Virus record (IMG/VR): IMGVR_UViG_3300013131_000280
Span: 1 to 21,644 of that record
Source: a virus
DNA length: 21,644 nt
Strand: one strand, 5' to 3'
Part shown: positions 1-7,605 of the stretch, piece after piece
Numbering within the stretch: position 1 is the first letter of the stretch
How the letters are laid out: the number at the start of each line of letters is the position of its first letter
Notes under the pieces: generated by a model
Databases searched by the model: none
What the model was told of the DNA's origin: nothing
The model's input: the letters and a program-made list of their open reading frames with translations, nothing else
Program-made: the position numbers and the translations under genes

Positions 1-338
1 AAAATCAAACCTGTTGGACCAGTCATTGGCTGAACGCCGCAGATGTCATAAGCCATTAGGTTTGGTAGTGCACGACGGACGAGTCCGATTAGGATTGGGT
101 CGAAACCCTTGATGCCGCCTTCGCTGCCAACTACTGGTGACATGCCGCCGCCAACTGCGTTGGCTGGTGCTGCTTCCCATAGATTTTGCATTGAACGGGC
201 TTCTTCCATTAGTGCGCGTTCTTGGTTCTCAAGAACAAGTGCAGTAACTGCACGCTTGTATGGGTCAGTAACTTTTGGTAGATCGCCGTGATCTAGTACT
301 GGAGCCCACTTCTTTACATATGTCTCATTAAGATACAT
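1..338 (-). CDS. gp23: Major capsid protein gp23, N-terminal part (3' end lies outside the window)
   Basis: This is the major head shell protein of T4-like phages; it forms the hexamers of the capsid. The frame opens at the ATG at 338 and stays open to base 1 (112 complete codons), so the gene is cut by the window edge and is not broken. The translation begins MYLNETYVKKWAPVLDHG and later reads FDPILIGLVRRALPNLMAYD then ICGVQPMTGPTGLIF, the hallmark conserved block of gp23. A gp21-type cleavage site (L-x-E before A) is visible as LWE-A at residues 53-56, which would give a short propeptide of about 55 residues against 65 in T4. A GGAG ribosome site lies about 10 bases upstream. It follows scaffold gene 22 after 27 bases, the usual T4 order. 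Identification is nearly certain; only the extent is incomplete. Confidence 0.97.
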   Translation of the reverse strand, partial: MYLNETYVKKWAPVLDHGDLPKVTDPYKRAVTALVLENQERALMEEARSMQNLWEAAPANAVGGGMSPVVGSEGGIKGFDPILIGLVRRALPNLMAYDICGVQPMTGPTGLI

Positions 339-365
339 TTTATTTACTCCGTAGAAGGTGAGTTA

Positions 366-1541
366 TTAGGCTTTTGGAGCCGTTTTGCTAATTGCGTTTA
401 CATAATGTCTCATCATACCATTAACTTGTGCTACTTCTGGTTCTTCAACAGCTGTTTCTTGAAGAGCCTTTACCTCACTTGTCACTTTCTTTGTTGGGAA
501 GTAGTTCTCGCGGATAGTTGCGAGCTTATTGTCAAACTCACCTTCTGTGGTGAACTCTACGCCCTCTGCGAGCGATTTCATTTTCTCAATCTGCACTTCA
601 GTTAGACCTTCGCAGATCTTACGAATTGCTTCGTTCTTTTTTGCAACATTGAGTTGTTCTGTGAGAGAAGCAATTATTGATGCTGCTTCTTCTGTTGAAT
701 TGACTACTGATTCTTCGAGTTCTGCAACACGATTTGCAAGCTCTTGTGCTACATCGACTTTCTCATCTGGAATTTCGATATAGTGCTCAGCGAATAGATT
801 CTTGAGACCGCCGATGAAATCATCGACGAGTTCAGCACGTAGACCTGCTTCAATAGCAACTTGATTGTCTTCAACCCATTGCTCAACAACATAGTTTAGA
901 TATTCATCAACTTGTGTTGCCATTTGAGTCTTGAGTTCTTCAACTGCTTCAGCAAGAACAACATCGTTCTCTGAAATCATATCTTCTAGGATAGCGTCAA
1001 CACGTGAGTTAACTGCTGCTTCGAAGATTGTAGTTGCTTTTGTCTTGAATTCTTCGGAGAGAGATTCGCCGTTGAAGAGAGCGTCGACATCTTCTGCCAT
1101 TGACTTGGCATGCTTTTTCTTCATGTCGTTCTTATAGGCTTCTTTCATTGCCTTCTCCTCTTCTTCGTCTTCGTCTTCGTCTTCTTCTTCCTCTTTATCG
1201 TCTTCTTTCTTTGCTTCGAAGACAACTTCTTCTTCTTCAGATGCAACGACTTCTTCAGTTGCTGGTTCTTCTGTTACTTCAGCAACAACTTCTGCTGTCT
1301 CATCGGCTTCTGTTTCTTCCATAGCCTGAGTCTTAACAGACTTTGCATCACCCTTTGTTGCTGGTTTTGCTGCTGCAGAAACTCCTGCGGCTGCTTTCTT
1401 ACCAATATCGGTTGGTGCAGTTGTTGGTGTTTGACCGCCGAGATCATCCATCTCTGCTGGTAGTTTTGCTGCTGGTTCTTTACCTGCATTCATTGATGCT
1501 TTTAGAATTTCTGCAGCGGATTCTGATAATGTCTTACTCAT
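366..1541 (-). CDS. gp22: Prohead core scaffold protein gp22
   Basis: This is the main internal scaffold of the prohead; it shapes the capsid and is later degraded by gp21. The protein has 391 residues, longer than T4 gp22 (269). The extra length is an Ala/Pro/Lys/Thr-rich N-terminal part (about 20-70) and a strongly acidic low-complexity run (about 75-130, with long Glu/Asp stretches). The conserved core domain follows at about 150-260, including QWVEDNQVAIEAGL and DDFIGGLKNLFAEHYIEIP, and then a predicted helical C-terminal half. L-x-E sites followed by Ala or Gly (for example LAE-A near 197-200 and LAE-G near 324-327) fit gp21 cleavage. It has an AGGAG ribosome site and its own perfect late-promoter octamer 27 bases upstream, as expected for a high-copy protein. 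It sits between protease gene 21 and capsid gene 23. Confidence 0.94.
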   Translation of the reverse strand: MSKTLSESAAEILKASMNAGKEPAAKLPAEMDDLGGQTPTTAPTDIGKKAAAGVSAAAKPATKGDAKSVKTQAMEETEADETAEVVAEVTEEPATEEVVASEEEEVVFEAKKEDDKEEEEDEDEDEEEEKAMKEAYKNDMKKKHAKSMAEDVDALFNGESLSEEFKTKATTIFEAAVNSRVDAILEDMISENDVVLAEAVEELKTQMATQVDEYLNYVVEQWVEDNQVAIEAGLRAELVDDFIGGLKNLFAEHYIEIPDEKVDVAQELANRVAELEESVVNSTEEAASIIASLTEQLNVAKKNEAIRKICEGLTEVQIEKMKSLAEGVEFTTEGEFDNKLATIRENYFPTKKVTSEVKALQETAVEEPEVAQVNGMMRHYVNAISKTAPKA

Positions 1542-1568
1542 TGTTTTAAACTCCTGAAGAAGTAATAT

Positions 1569-1576
1569 TATTTATA
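1569..1576 (-). promoter_or_regulatory. T4-type late promoter TATAAATA before scaffold gene 22
   Basis: On the minus strand this is a perfect match to the T4 late promoter octamer TATAAATA, recognised in T4 by the gp55 sigma-like factor with gp33 and the gp45 clamp. It lies in the 39-base gap between genes 21 and 22, 27 bases before the gp22 ATG. That leaves room for a short leader with the AGGAG ribosome site. It would drive scaffold and capsid genes together. Function is inferred from match and position. Confidence 0.75.
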
Positions 1577-1580
1577 AATT

Positions 1581-2225
1581 TTACAGTTTTGACAAGAAAT
1601 TTTCGAATATTTTTAGAGAGATCTCGTCAATTTGCTTCTGCTTTGCGTTCTTGATTTGATTATAATATGCGTTAACATCAAATTCTTTGACAACGCCATT
1701 ATCCCAAACCCACTCTCTACCTTCCATAATACCTGAAACGAAAGCACCTGGTGCGGACGGATCCGCTACAATATCAGCCGCTGTGGCTAGATAATAGTCA
1801 TCTTGCACCACGTTAACACCATTCACTTCTTTAAGTGAACCCATGCCACGTGATGATACGCCAAGAGTAGCACCGCCTTCCATTAGAGACTTGGCGATTT
1901 TACCCATTGGTGTTTCAAGAATTTTTGCCTTACCAATCCACTGGTTTCCTTCCTGCTTTAGATTGGTAATAAGATGTGATACGCGATCTAAATTAATTGT
2001 AGGCGAATCTGGATGTCCTAATTCACCAAATGCGCGATTCTTTGTAACATATTCCTCGTTGTATCGTTCTACTTCTTTTGCAAGAATATCTGTCTTATAC
2101 ATACGACCGTTACGATTCTTTTTCTCTGCAACTAGAAATGGTCCAGAGATGTAAAGTGATTTCACACCGTTCTTTTCTTCGATGATCATCTTTACTTCTT
2201 CAACTGTTTCAGTGATTAGTTTCAT
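1581..2225 (-). CDS. gp21: Prohead core maturation protease gp21
   Basis: This is the serine protease of the T4 prohead (herpesvirus-assemblin-like fold). It digests the scaffold and removes the gp23 propeptide before DNA packaging, then cleaves itself. At 214 residues it matches T4 gp21 (212). The catalytic His is expected in GELGHPDSP (H71) and the Ser in LGVSSRG (S124 or S125). A conserved acidic segment AADIVADPSAPGAFV follows at about 149-163. The N-terminal half carries the family stretch KKNRNGRMYKTDIL (35-48). The start codon directly abuts the stop of the upstream basic-protein gene. Family identity is very clear; the assignment of individual catalytic residues comes from knowledge of the family, not from an alignment run here. 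Confidence 0.96.
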   Translation of the reverse strand: MKLITETVEEVKMIIEEKNGVKSLYISGPFLVAEKKNRNGRMYKTDILAKEVERYNEEYVTKNRAFGELGHPDSPTINLDRVSHLITNLKQEGNQWIGKAKILETPMGKIAKSLMEGGATLGVSSRGMGSLKEVNGVNVVQDDYYLATAADIVADPSAPGAFVSGIMEGREWVWDNGVVKEFDVNAYYNQIKNAKQKQIDEISLKIFENFLSKL

Positions 2226-2528
2226 TTATTTTATCCCCAATGCCTTTCTCTTTACGAGAGATCTTTTTCTTTTGAGTAATGCACGAGCCATCTTTGCCTT
2301 GCGCTTAATCTTTGCTCTGCGCGCTGCCATTTTTCTACGCAATCTTTCTTGTGGCTTCATACGAACAAGTTTACCGCCACGGATTGTGAAACCTTTTACA
2401 GCAGAAAAAACTTTTCGTCTTTGAATTTTGCCGCCACGAATACGAGCACGGACGAGTTTTCTACGACCCATCTTTTGAACATTGGCTTCAGCAATAATTT
2501 CTCTTACGATTTCTGAGATAATGCTCAT
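2226..2528 (-). CDS. Very basic small prohead-region protein (gp68 position)
   Basis: The protein has 100 residues, 37 of which I count as Lys or Arg. A short acidic/hydrophobic N-terminus (MSIISEIVREIIAEANVQ) is followed by an Arg/Lys-rich body with the motif GFTIRGGKLVRMKPQERLRR and a Lys/Arg repeat tail ending ALGIK. Its start overlaps the previous stop by four bases (ATGA), so translation is probably coupled. In T4 the gene between 67 and 21 is 68, a prohead core protein. Position, size and charge suggest the same role, perhaps neutralising the acidic core proteins gp22 and gp67. I do not see enough sequence identity to call it gp68 outright. A DNA-binding internal head protein is the main alternative. 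Confidence 0.82.
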   Translation of the reverse strand: MSIISEIVREIIAEANVQKMGRRKLVRARIRGGKIQRRKVFSAVKGFTIRGGKLVRMKPQERLRRKMAARRAKIKRKAKMARALLKRKRSLVKRKALGIK

Positions 2529-3409
2529 TGCCCACCAATCGTATATTCAACTTTGCTTAACGCAAAGTGTGCTGCTTTTTCAAACCCCTTTGGAGTTTTA
2601 AGCATTTCAGCAAATTTCTTTTGATTGTCTGGATTCAATGCACCATGAACCATATGAATGGCTTTTGCTGCACCATGGCTTACTTTGAGTTTAGAACCAT
2701 CATCAAACTTCATGTGTTTTGCTAATGCCTTTGGTGTTTGCTCTTGAGCATATGCCGCAACTTGATCAAGGCTTTCCATTAGATCAGTTTCCTCTGATTG
2801 AATACCAGGAACTGTTGCATCATCTGTCTTTGTTCCTGTTGGGCGATATGGAATTGTGAACGTCAATCCCATTCTTTCATTTACATACATCGCAACGCGA
2901 CGACCATCAGGGAAAATACGAATACCTGTTCTCTTTAGAACAAGCATTGGTGGTGGGCTAACTTCATCGCGCAATGTGGCTTCACACAATTGATCGCCAT
3001 CTAGAACATCATATGAGTTCATTAATGATTTCTTGGTTATGCCTGGTTTTAAAACTTGTAATTGACGACGAAATCGATTCATTGGAACATCAGAAGATAA
3101 TGCATCTGATGGAACTTGTGATGTGGCAGAAATATAATTGTTTCTTTCGCTTGATGATAGTTTGTTTAAGACTTGGCTGAATGGTATCTTTGGATTTTTC
3201 GAGAGTGCCTTTACAACTTTTTCGTGACCAGATGCAGCTGCGTTCACATTAAGACCTGTAATTCCCAATGTTGTTTTTGCAGCATTTAGTTTCTGACGCA
3301 CTTCTGCGCCAGCATTTTTATTCTGCGGCGGATTCGCTGGCATCTGCTTCGACTGCTGATTCTGCATCGGAGCTTCCGTCAACTTCTGTCTCAATTCCTT
3401 CAATTTCAT
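2525..3409 (-). CDS. Unrecognised 294-residue protein inside the head assembly operon
   Basis: I do not recognise this protein by function. The N-terminus (MKLKELRQKLTEAP) is the helical start common in T4-like head-module proteins. A Gln/Asn/Pro-rich linker follows (15-35), then a helical domain with KNPKIPFSQVLNKLSSSERN. A central block contains FPDGRRVAMYVNERMGLTFT at about 167-186, and a helical C-terminus follows. The ATG at 3409 lies inside gene 67, giving a 92-base overlap in a different frame. Later in-frame ATGs at 3367 and 3343 would still overlap. A GGAAG-like ribosome site precedes the 3367 ATG better than the 3409 one, so the start is uncertain. Its place between core genes 67 and 21 suggests a prohead or head-completion role, which is inference only. 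Confidence 0.85.
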   Translation of the reverse strand: MKLKELRQKLTEAPMQNQQSKQMPANPPQNKNAGAEVRQKLNAAKTTLGITGLNVNAAASGHEKVVKALSKNPKIPFSQVLNKLSSSERNNYISATSQVPSDALSSDVPMNRFRRQLQVLKPGITKKSLMNSYDVLDGDQLCEATLRDEVSPPPMLVLKRTGIRIFPDGRRVAMYVNERMGLTFTIPYRPTGTKTDDATVPGIQSEETDLMESLDQVAAYAQEQTPKALAKHMKFDDGSKLKVSHGAAKAIHMVHGALNPDNQKKFAEMLKTPKGFEKAAHFALSKVEYTIGGQ

Positions 3410-3566
3410 TTGTTTCTACTTCTGGTGTTAGTAATGAGGATGCAATCTCTACCTTTTTAACTTCAAGCGCATCAGTCACACGCGCTGCTATTGTGGCATC
3501 AAAAGCAGCCTTTACTGCTTCTTCATCTCCAGCAATTGCAGCATTTACTAATTCGATAGTTTCCAT
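3318..3566 (-). CDS. gp67: Prohead core protein gp67
   Basis: This small acidic core protein is needed for correct prohead shape and is degraded by gp21 in T4. I start it at the ATG at 3566 (82 residues, against 80 in T4), giving METIELVNAAIAGDEEAVKA. That start has a GGAG ribosome site five bases away. A TTG at 3578 would add four residues, but it overlaps that ribosome site and is unlikely. The N-terminal helical domain ends near EVKKVEIASSLL; the C-terminus is a Glu/Asp/Ser/Ala-rich tail, as in the family. It follows portal gene 20 after 15 bases, exactly as in T4. Its last 92 bases also encode the start of the next gene. Confidence 0.88.
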   Translation of the reverse strand: METIELVNAAIAGDEEAVKAAFDATIAARVTDALEVKKVEIASSLLTPEVETNEIEGIETEVDGSSDAESAVEADASESAAE

Positions 3567-3570
3567 AAAA

Positions 3571-3576
3571 ATCTCC
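3571..3576 (-). promoter_or_regulatory. Ribosome binding site that decides the gene 67 start
   Basis: The minus strand reads GGAGAT, then TTTT, then ATG. The alternative TTG start at 3578 overlaps this site, so the ATG at 3566 is preferred. Confidence 0.7.
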
Positions 3577-3581
3577 AATTA

Positions 3582-5192
3582 TTATTTAGTAATTTGAGCA
3601 TTAAATGCTTGGTTCAAGTCATTGGCTGGTGCTGGTGCTGATACACCAGCAGAAGGAACACCTTGTTGTGGTGGCATTATGCCAGGTTGATTTGGCATAA
3701 CTCCATTTTCACTACTGGCTTGTTCTTCTTCCAATTCTTTTTGCATACGCTCAATGCCTTCTTCATCAAAATGAAGGACATGTTTTTTAATCCATGCTTT
3801 AGAGAAATAAACTCCAACATATGGATCAATTTGTGTCATAAGTTGTAGACGTGCTGCCATCAACTCTGCTTCCTTGAGTTCCATAAAGTTATTATCTTTA
3901 AGGAAGTCATAGTGAATCGTTTCTTTTAGTTTTTTCCACTCATCGATCGAACAAATGCCTTTAAGAGCAAGTTGACGTTCCATGAGTTCGTCAAATAGAA
4001 TGCTGAAACGAGCACGAATGCGATCAATAAACTTACTGAACTTCAATTCATCGCGTGTGATTTCTGTCGAACGACCAAGAGTAAACCCAGTTGCAGATTC
4101 TAAGCGAGAAACTGGAACATTCAATGACTTGTATAGTTTCTGTTCGAAATACTTAACGTCTGATAGTTCGCCAAGATTTTGTCCTGCTGGCAACGTTGTG
4201 ATTTCTGTTGATTTGCCTTCGCCACGACGAGGAATCCAGAAGTCTTCCATCATTGACATGAACTTACGATCGTCTTTGACTTCGCCAGTGGCTGAATCAT
4301 AAACGACTTTATTGCGGAACTTTGTCATAATGTCGCGCAAGTATTGTTCTGACTTCACTTTAGGCATATTGCCAACGTCAATGTAGAACACACGACGTTC
4401 TGGAGCACGCGAGAGTCTGTAGATGACAACAGCATCCTCAACCATTCGGAGCTGGTTGAGAGGCTTTATCGCTTTGTGAAGGTACGATAATACGAGTTGT
4501 CTTTTTGCATCCATCAAACCAGAATTGATATTAACGATTGCGTCAGTGGCAATCTTCACACCAGCATCAGCTGCTGATGACACCATGTTCTGACCTTGAA
4601 CGGTTGCTTTTTCATTGAAAACATAAAATTCTTGCACGCCTTGTACAACTTCAATGCCAGTGCGTGGATCTTTCTTTTTGATCACACTACGCACTTTTTT
4701 AATTTTGCGCGGATCAATATAGACTAATTCTTGAATGCCAAGTCTTGGTTGTTTTTCGTCAATCAAAACTTGATAGAATAAACGACCGTCGATATACCAT
4801 TGACGGAAAACATCTTGACCACCATTTGAGAAGTCAAGCATGCGAAGAATTCCTTCAAATTCTTCACGAATCATTTCTTTAATTTTTTCTGGCTGTTCTA
4901 GATCATCGAGTATAATTGTGACGGATTTGCCAGTTACATCGTGCACAATTGCTTCATTTACAACATCGTCAATTGCAGCCTCTAGTTCTGGCTGCATTGC
5001 CATTTCACGATAGCGAGTAATTAAATCATTCTCGTTTTTAAAACTGGCTTCAAGGTCAAGATAAGTTCCGAAATATCCACCAGCCGTGACAGTGAGTGCA
5101 CCATCATCGTTTGTTGGAGTTGCGACTTGAGGCTGAAGTTGAACTTCAGGCTTTTTGCGAAGGATTTCGAAACCGAATAGATTTATTGCCAT
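3582..5192 (-). CDS. gp20: Portal vertex protein gp20
   Basis: This is the dodecameric portal that nucleates the prohead and serves as the channel for packaging and ejection. At 536 residues it is close to T4 gp20 (524). Diagnostic segments include AMQPELEAAIDDVVNEAIVH near the N-terminus, then GRLFYQVLIDEKQPRLGIQE, and RMVEDAVVIYRLSRAPERRV in the middle. The block EDFWIPRRGEGKSTEITTLP is followed by SRLESATGFTLGRSTEITRD, a signature of T4-like portals. The C-terminal tail is Pro/Gln/Ala-rich and low-complexity (about 490-525). It begins 21 bases after a strong terminator, has a GGAG ribosome site and no convincing promoter of its own. Confidence 0.98.
   Translation of the reverse strand: MAINLFGFEILRKKPEVQLQPQVATPTNDDGALTVTAGGYFGTYLDLEASFKNENDLITRYREMAMQPELEAAIDDVVNEAIVHDVTGKSVTIILDDLEQPEKIKEMIREEFEGILRMLDFSNGGQDVFRQWYIDGRLFYQVLIDEKQPRLGIQELVYIDPRKIKKVRSVIKKKDPRTGIEVVQGVQEFYVFNEKATVQGQNMVSSAADAGVKIATDAIVNINSGLMDAKRQLVLSYLHKAIKPLNQLRMVEDAVVIYRLSRAPERRVFYIDVGNMPKVKSEQYLRDIMTKFRNKVVYDSATGEVKDDRKFMSMMEDFWIPRRGEGKSTEITTLPAGQNLGELSDVKYFEQKLYKSLNVPVSRLESATGFTLGRSTEITRDELKFSKFIDRIRARFSILFDELMERQLALKGICSIDEWKKLKETIHYDFLKDNNFMELKEAELMAARLQLMTQIDPYVGVYFSKAWIKKHVLHFDEEGIERMQKELEEEQASSENGVMPNQPGIMPPQQGVPSAGVSAPAPANDLNQAFNAQITK
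3583..3590 (-). promoter_or_regulatory. Possible weak late promoter ACTAAATA before gene 67
   Basis: The minus strand reads ACTAAATA, six of eight matches to TATAAATA, 16 bases before the gp67 ATG. It overlaps the last codons and stop of the portal gene, so coding constraint could explain it. The same octamer occurs before genes 18 and 13, which is the only reason to list it. Confidence 0.25.
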
Positions 5193-5203
5193 TGTATCTC
5201 CAT

Positions 5204-5233
5204 TATATAAAAAGGGGGAGCGGAAACTCCCCC
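5204..5233 (-). terminator. Rho-independent terminator between tail tube and portal genes
   Basis: On the minus strand a 7-base GC-rich stem (GGGGGAG pairing with CTCCCCC, loop TTTCCG) is followed at once by TTTTTATATAA. This is a textbook intrinsic terminator reading in the direction of the genes, and it lies 13 bases after the gene 19 stop. It is the only strong hairpin-plus-T-run I found in the window. On the plus strand no T-run follows the stem, so it is one-directional. Confidence 0.85.
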
Positions 5234-5246
5234 CTCAGACCAATCA

Positions 5247-5825
5247 TTAACCGAGTAGTCCACCAAGGGCACCACCAAAACCTGGCACGGTTCGGTCATT
5301 TGCTTCCCAGTACTGATATTGGAATGTTACTGAGAATTCTTCGATAGCATCATTTGAACCCCAATCGAGGTCAATTGCAGCGATATCGACAGGGAACATA
5401 CCGACGAACCTGTACTTCTTGATTGGCGATCCGCCAGCCTTTGAGTACTGGAACACTTCAGCATCAACAGCATATTGCTGTGTTGTAAGTGCAGCGCGTA
5501 GGTTTGTTACGTTGTCATTGATTCCGCGAACCCATGATTCCATCGCATTGCGAATAATAAAGTCTTCATCGTTAATAATTGTCACTGTCCAGTCAGCAAA
5601 CGTGCGATTGCCAGCAACTTTAACTTCACGACCGAAGTAGTTTACTGGAACGCTACCGAGTGTTGAGCCAGGAAGCTGTGCGGTTTTAACCAGAAATGTT
5701 GACTTTAATTGCGCTGATGATCGACCCGCAACGTATGAAGGGTAGTTTAGTCGCACTTCAAACAGATTAGGGCGAGCACCATCACCACTCAACTGAGTAC
5801 GAAATTGATTTACATTAAATGGCAT
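5247..5825 (-). CDS. gp19: Tail tube protein gp19
   Basis: This is the inner tube subunit of the contractile tail, made in many copies. The protein has 192 residues (T4 gp19: 163). It begins MPFNVNQFRTQLSGDGARPN followed by LFEVRLNYPSY, typical of T4-like tubes. The middle includes KVAGNRTFADWTVTIINDED and NAMESWVRGINDNVTNLRAA. The C-terminus has DIAAIDLDWGSNDAIEEFSV and then a Gly-rich end. It is preceded by an AGGAG ribosome site and a near-consensus late promoter that overlaps the sheath stop codon. It is followed by a strong terminator, so it may also be transcribed as a short unit. Confidence 0.96.
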   Translation of the reverse strand: MPFNVNQFRTQLSGDGARPNLFEVRLNYPSYVAGRSSAQLKSTFLVKTAQLPGSTLGSVPVNYFGREVKVAGNRTFADWTVTIINDEDFIIRNAMESWVRGINDNVTNLRAALTTQQYAVDAEVFQYSKAGGSPIKKYRFVGMFPVDIAAIDLDWGSNDAIEEFSVTFQYQYWEANDRTVPGFGGALGGLLG

Positions 5826-5848
5826 TGTTTTCTCCTGAGCCTATACTC

Positions 5849-5856
5849 TATTTATT
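5849..5856 (-). promoter_or_regulatory. Late promoter AATAAATA before tail tube gene 19
   Basis: The minus strand reads AATAAATA, seven of eight matches to the T4 late octamer, 23 bases before the gp19 ATG. It overlaps the stop codon of gene 18. Together with the terminator after gene 19 it would make a monocistronic tube message. Confidence 0.55.
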
Positions 5857-7546
5857 AGAAGCGACCAACGATTTCATCGAAGGCAACACCAGTACGGACA
5901 GCCACAAAGTTCAACTGGATAAAGTTGATTGACTTGGCTGGCTTGATGTAGATATCGCCAACAAATTCGTTACGATCGATAACTTCTGAACTATTGTTTG
6001 TTTCATCGCAAACAACGCGGAAGTCATAGATGCCACGACGACCTTGTACCAAACGTAGGAATGGCTCAACAAGATTTACAAACTGAGCGCGAGTAAATTC
6101 ATCGTTGAACTCGAATAGGCTTGCGCGTGCAGCACGAGCAATTGCTTTTTCAAGAACGATAAAGAGACGACGAACATTAATGCGATCAAATGCACTTGGC
6201 TTACTTTGTAGCGTCTTATCGCCAAAGAGAACAGTTCCTTCTCCTGGGAACGATACAATTGGATTTACGCCATTCTTATAAAGAGTGTCGCGTTGTGCTT
6301 GATTTGGATTAAATGCAAGTTTAACCACACTCTTCAGTTGACCGCGATTGAATCCAGCTGGTGAGAACCATGGATCGCGATCAGCATCTGTACGAGCACA
6401 TAGACCAGCAACGTCACCGTTACATGGAATCCAACGGTAGGTATCGTTGTACTTGTCGTACTGATATTTCCAGTTGCTATCCATTACAGCGAATGATGTT
6501 GAGGTTAGATTATTACGGAAGTTGACGATTGCTGTTACTGGGTCAGCTGCTTGGCAGTTTGCAAGAGCAGGTGACACGAACGCAACGCAGTCTCTACGAC
6601 CAACTGCTAGTGACACAACATTTGCTGCAAGAGTTTCATCTGCTGAACCAGTCATTACGAGACTGATGTCGACATTATCTGTTGAAGCAAATTGAGCATA
6701 TGCAGTTTGCACGTTACCAGTTGTTGGAGCAGCATCAGTACCACGAATGAAGCTGACACCGTTTAGATTTTCACCTGCAAATGCATGAGTTGCATTTGCC
6801 GCAACACCCCATGTTGAGTTGTTTGGACCCATTACATAGAGGTAGCGTGAATTGACATATAGAACATCGCGGTAGTAGAGTGATTCACCGCTTTCACCCT
6901 TGGCATTTGTTGCCTTGGAAACGTTTGCAAATCTTTCAATGACCGTGTTTGGTGTTCCTGAAATCAAACCATCTTCGTCGATGACAGCAATATGCATTTC
7001 ATCGTTTGCAAGAGAATAATGATTTGCGCTAACCCAAGTTGAAGTTCCTGGAGCAGCATCGAAGTATGGAGCATATGTCCAAGTCGTAAAAGCAGAAGTA
7101 TTTGTATTAGCACATACTGCAACTTTTAGCGAGTTACCAAGAGCACCTGGATAACGTGCGGCAAACAAAATATTTGAGTTTGCTGCAGTAAAGAATGTTT
7201 GGAAGTAGTGATCTTCGCTCTTTACCTTTACGTTTGAAGCAAAAGAACCTGATGCAACGTTTAGTGCAAGAGCAGTGTTTAACGTTGCAGCGTCTGCACG
7301 TGAAACGAACAAGCTGTTGCTGTATGCAAGGAAGTTTGCGGCAGTAAAGAAGTTAAGTGCAGTCGTTGAATCTGGTTGACCATATAATTCAACGAGTTGA
7401 TCTTCTGAAGAAACTTGTCTTAGAAGGTCGATTGGACCCCACTGAAACGCGCCAGCGATCGCGCCAGTGGATGTAGAAATTGCTGGGACAACTGTAGTTG
7501 CATCAATTTCTGATACATTCACGCCTGGAGATACTTGAAAAGCCAT
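5855..7546 (-). CDS. gp18: Contractile tail sheath protein gp18
   Basis: This is the sheath subunit that contracts during infection. The protein has 563 residues (T4 gp18: 659). The N-terminus MAFQVSPGVNVSEIDATTVV followed by STSTGAIAGAFQWGP is the typical sheath start. The C-terminal conserved domain includes GFNRGQLKSVVKLAFNPNQA, then INVRRLFIVLEKAIARAARA and SLFEFNDEFTRAQFVNLVEP. It ends with INFIQLNFVAVRTGVAFDEI followed by VGRF, the widely conserved sheath tail. The middle (about 100-330) is the variable, surface-exposed part. It has a 59-base leader with an AGGAG ribosome site and a possible promoter, fitting high expression. Confidence 0.98.
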   Translation of the reverse strand: MAFQVSPGVNVSEIDATTVVPAISTSTGAIAGAFQWGPIDLLRQVSSEDQLVELYGQPDSTTALNFFTAANFLAYSNSLFVSRADAATLNTALALNVASGSFASNVKVKSEDHYFQTFFTAANSNILFAARYPGALGNSLKVAVCANTNTSAFTTWTYAPYFDAAPGTSTWVSANHYSLANDEMHIAVIDEDGLISGTPNTVIERFANVSKATNAKGESGESLYYRDVLYVNSRYLYVMGPNNSTWGVAANATHAFAGENLNGVSFIRGTDAAPTTGNVQTAYAQFASTDNVDISLVMTGSADETLAANVVSLAVGRRDCVAFVSPALANCQAADPVTAIVNFRNNLTSTSFAVMDSNWKYQYDKYNDTYRWIPCNGDVAGLCARTDADRDPWFSPAGFNRGQLKSVVKLAFNPNQAQRDTLYKNGVNPIVSFPGEGTVLFGDKTLQSKPSAFDRINVRRLFIVLEKAIARAARASLFEFNDEFTRAQFVNLVEPFLRLVQGRRGIYDFRVVCDETNNSSEVIDRNEFVGDIYIKPAKSINFIQLNFVAVRTGVAFDEIVGRF

Positions 7547-7585
7547 GTTTTTGCTCCTGTCTTGGAGATAAAGAAACTTACGAGT

Positions 7586-7593
7586 TATTTAGT
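7586..7593 (-). promoter_or_regulatory. Possible late promoter ACTAAATA before tail sheath gene 18
   Basis: The minus strand reads ACTAAATA within a 59-base non-coding gap, 39 bases before the gp18 ATG. It matches six of eight bases of TATAAATA. The gap is long for this compact region and the sheath needs high expression, so a promoter is expected here. The exact element is uncertain. Confidence 0.42.
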
Positions 7594-7605
7594 ATTTTGG
7601 GTTTT

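Noticed and set aside
1100-1463. Plus-strand open frames rich in Phe/Leu/Cys opposite the scaffold gene
   Set aside because: They mirror the Glu/Asp/Ala-rich low-complexity coding of gp22. No start signal or family resemblance.
5203-5210. TATAAT-like element just before the portal ATG
   Set aside because: A start from here would fall within or after the GGAG ribosome site and only a few bases before the ATG. It is also part of the terminator T-run.
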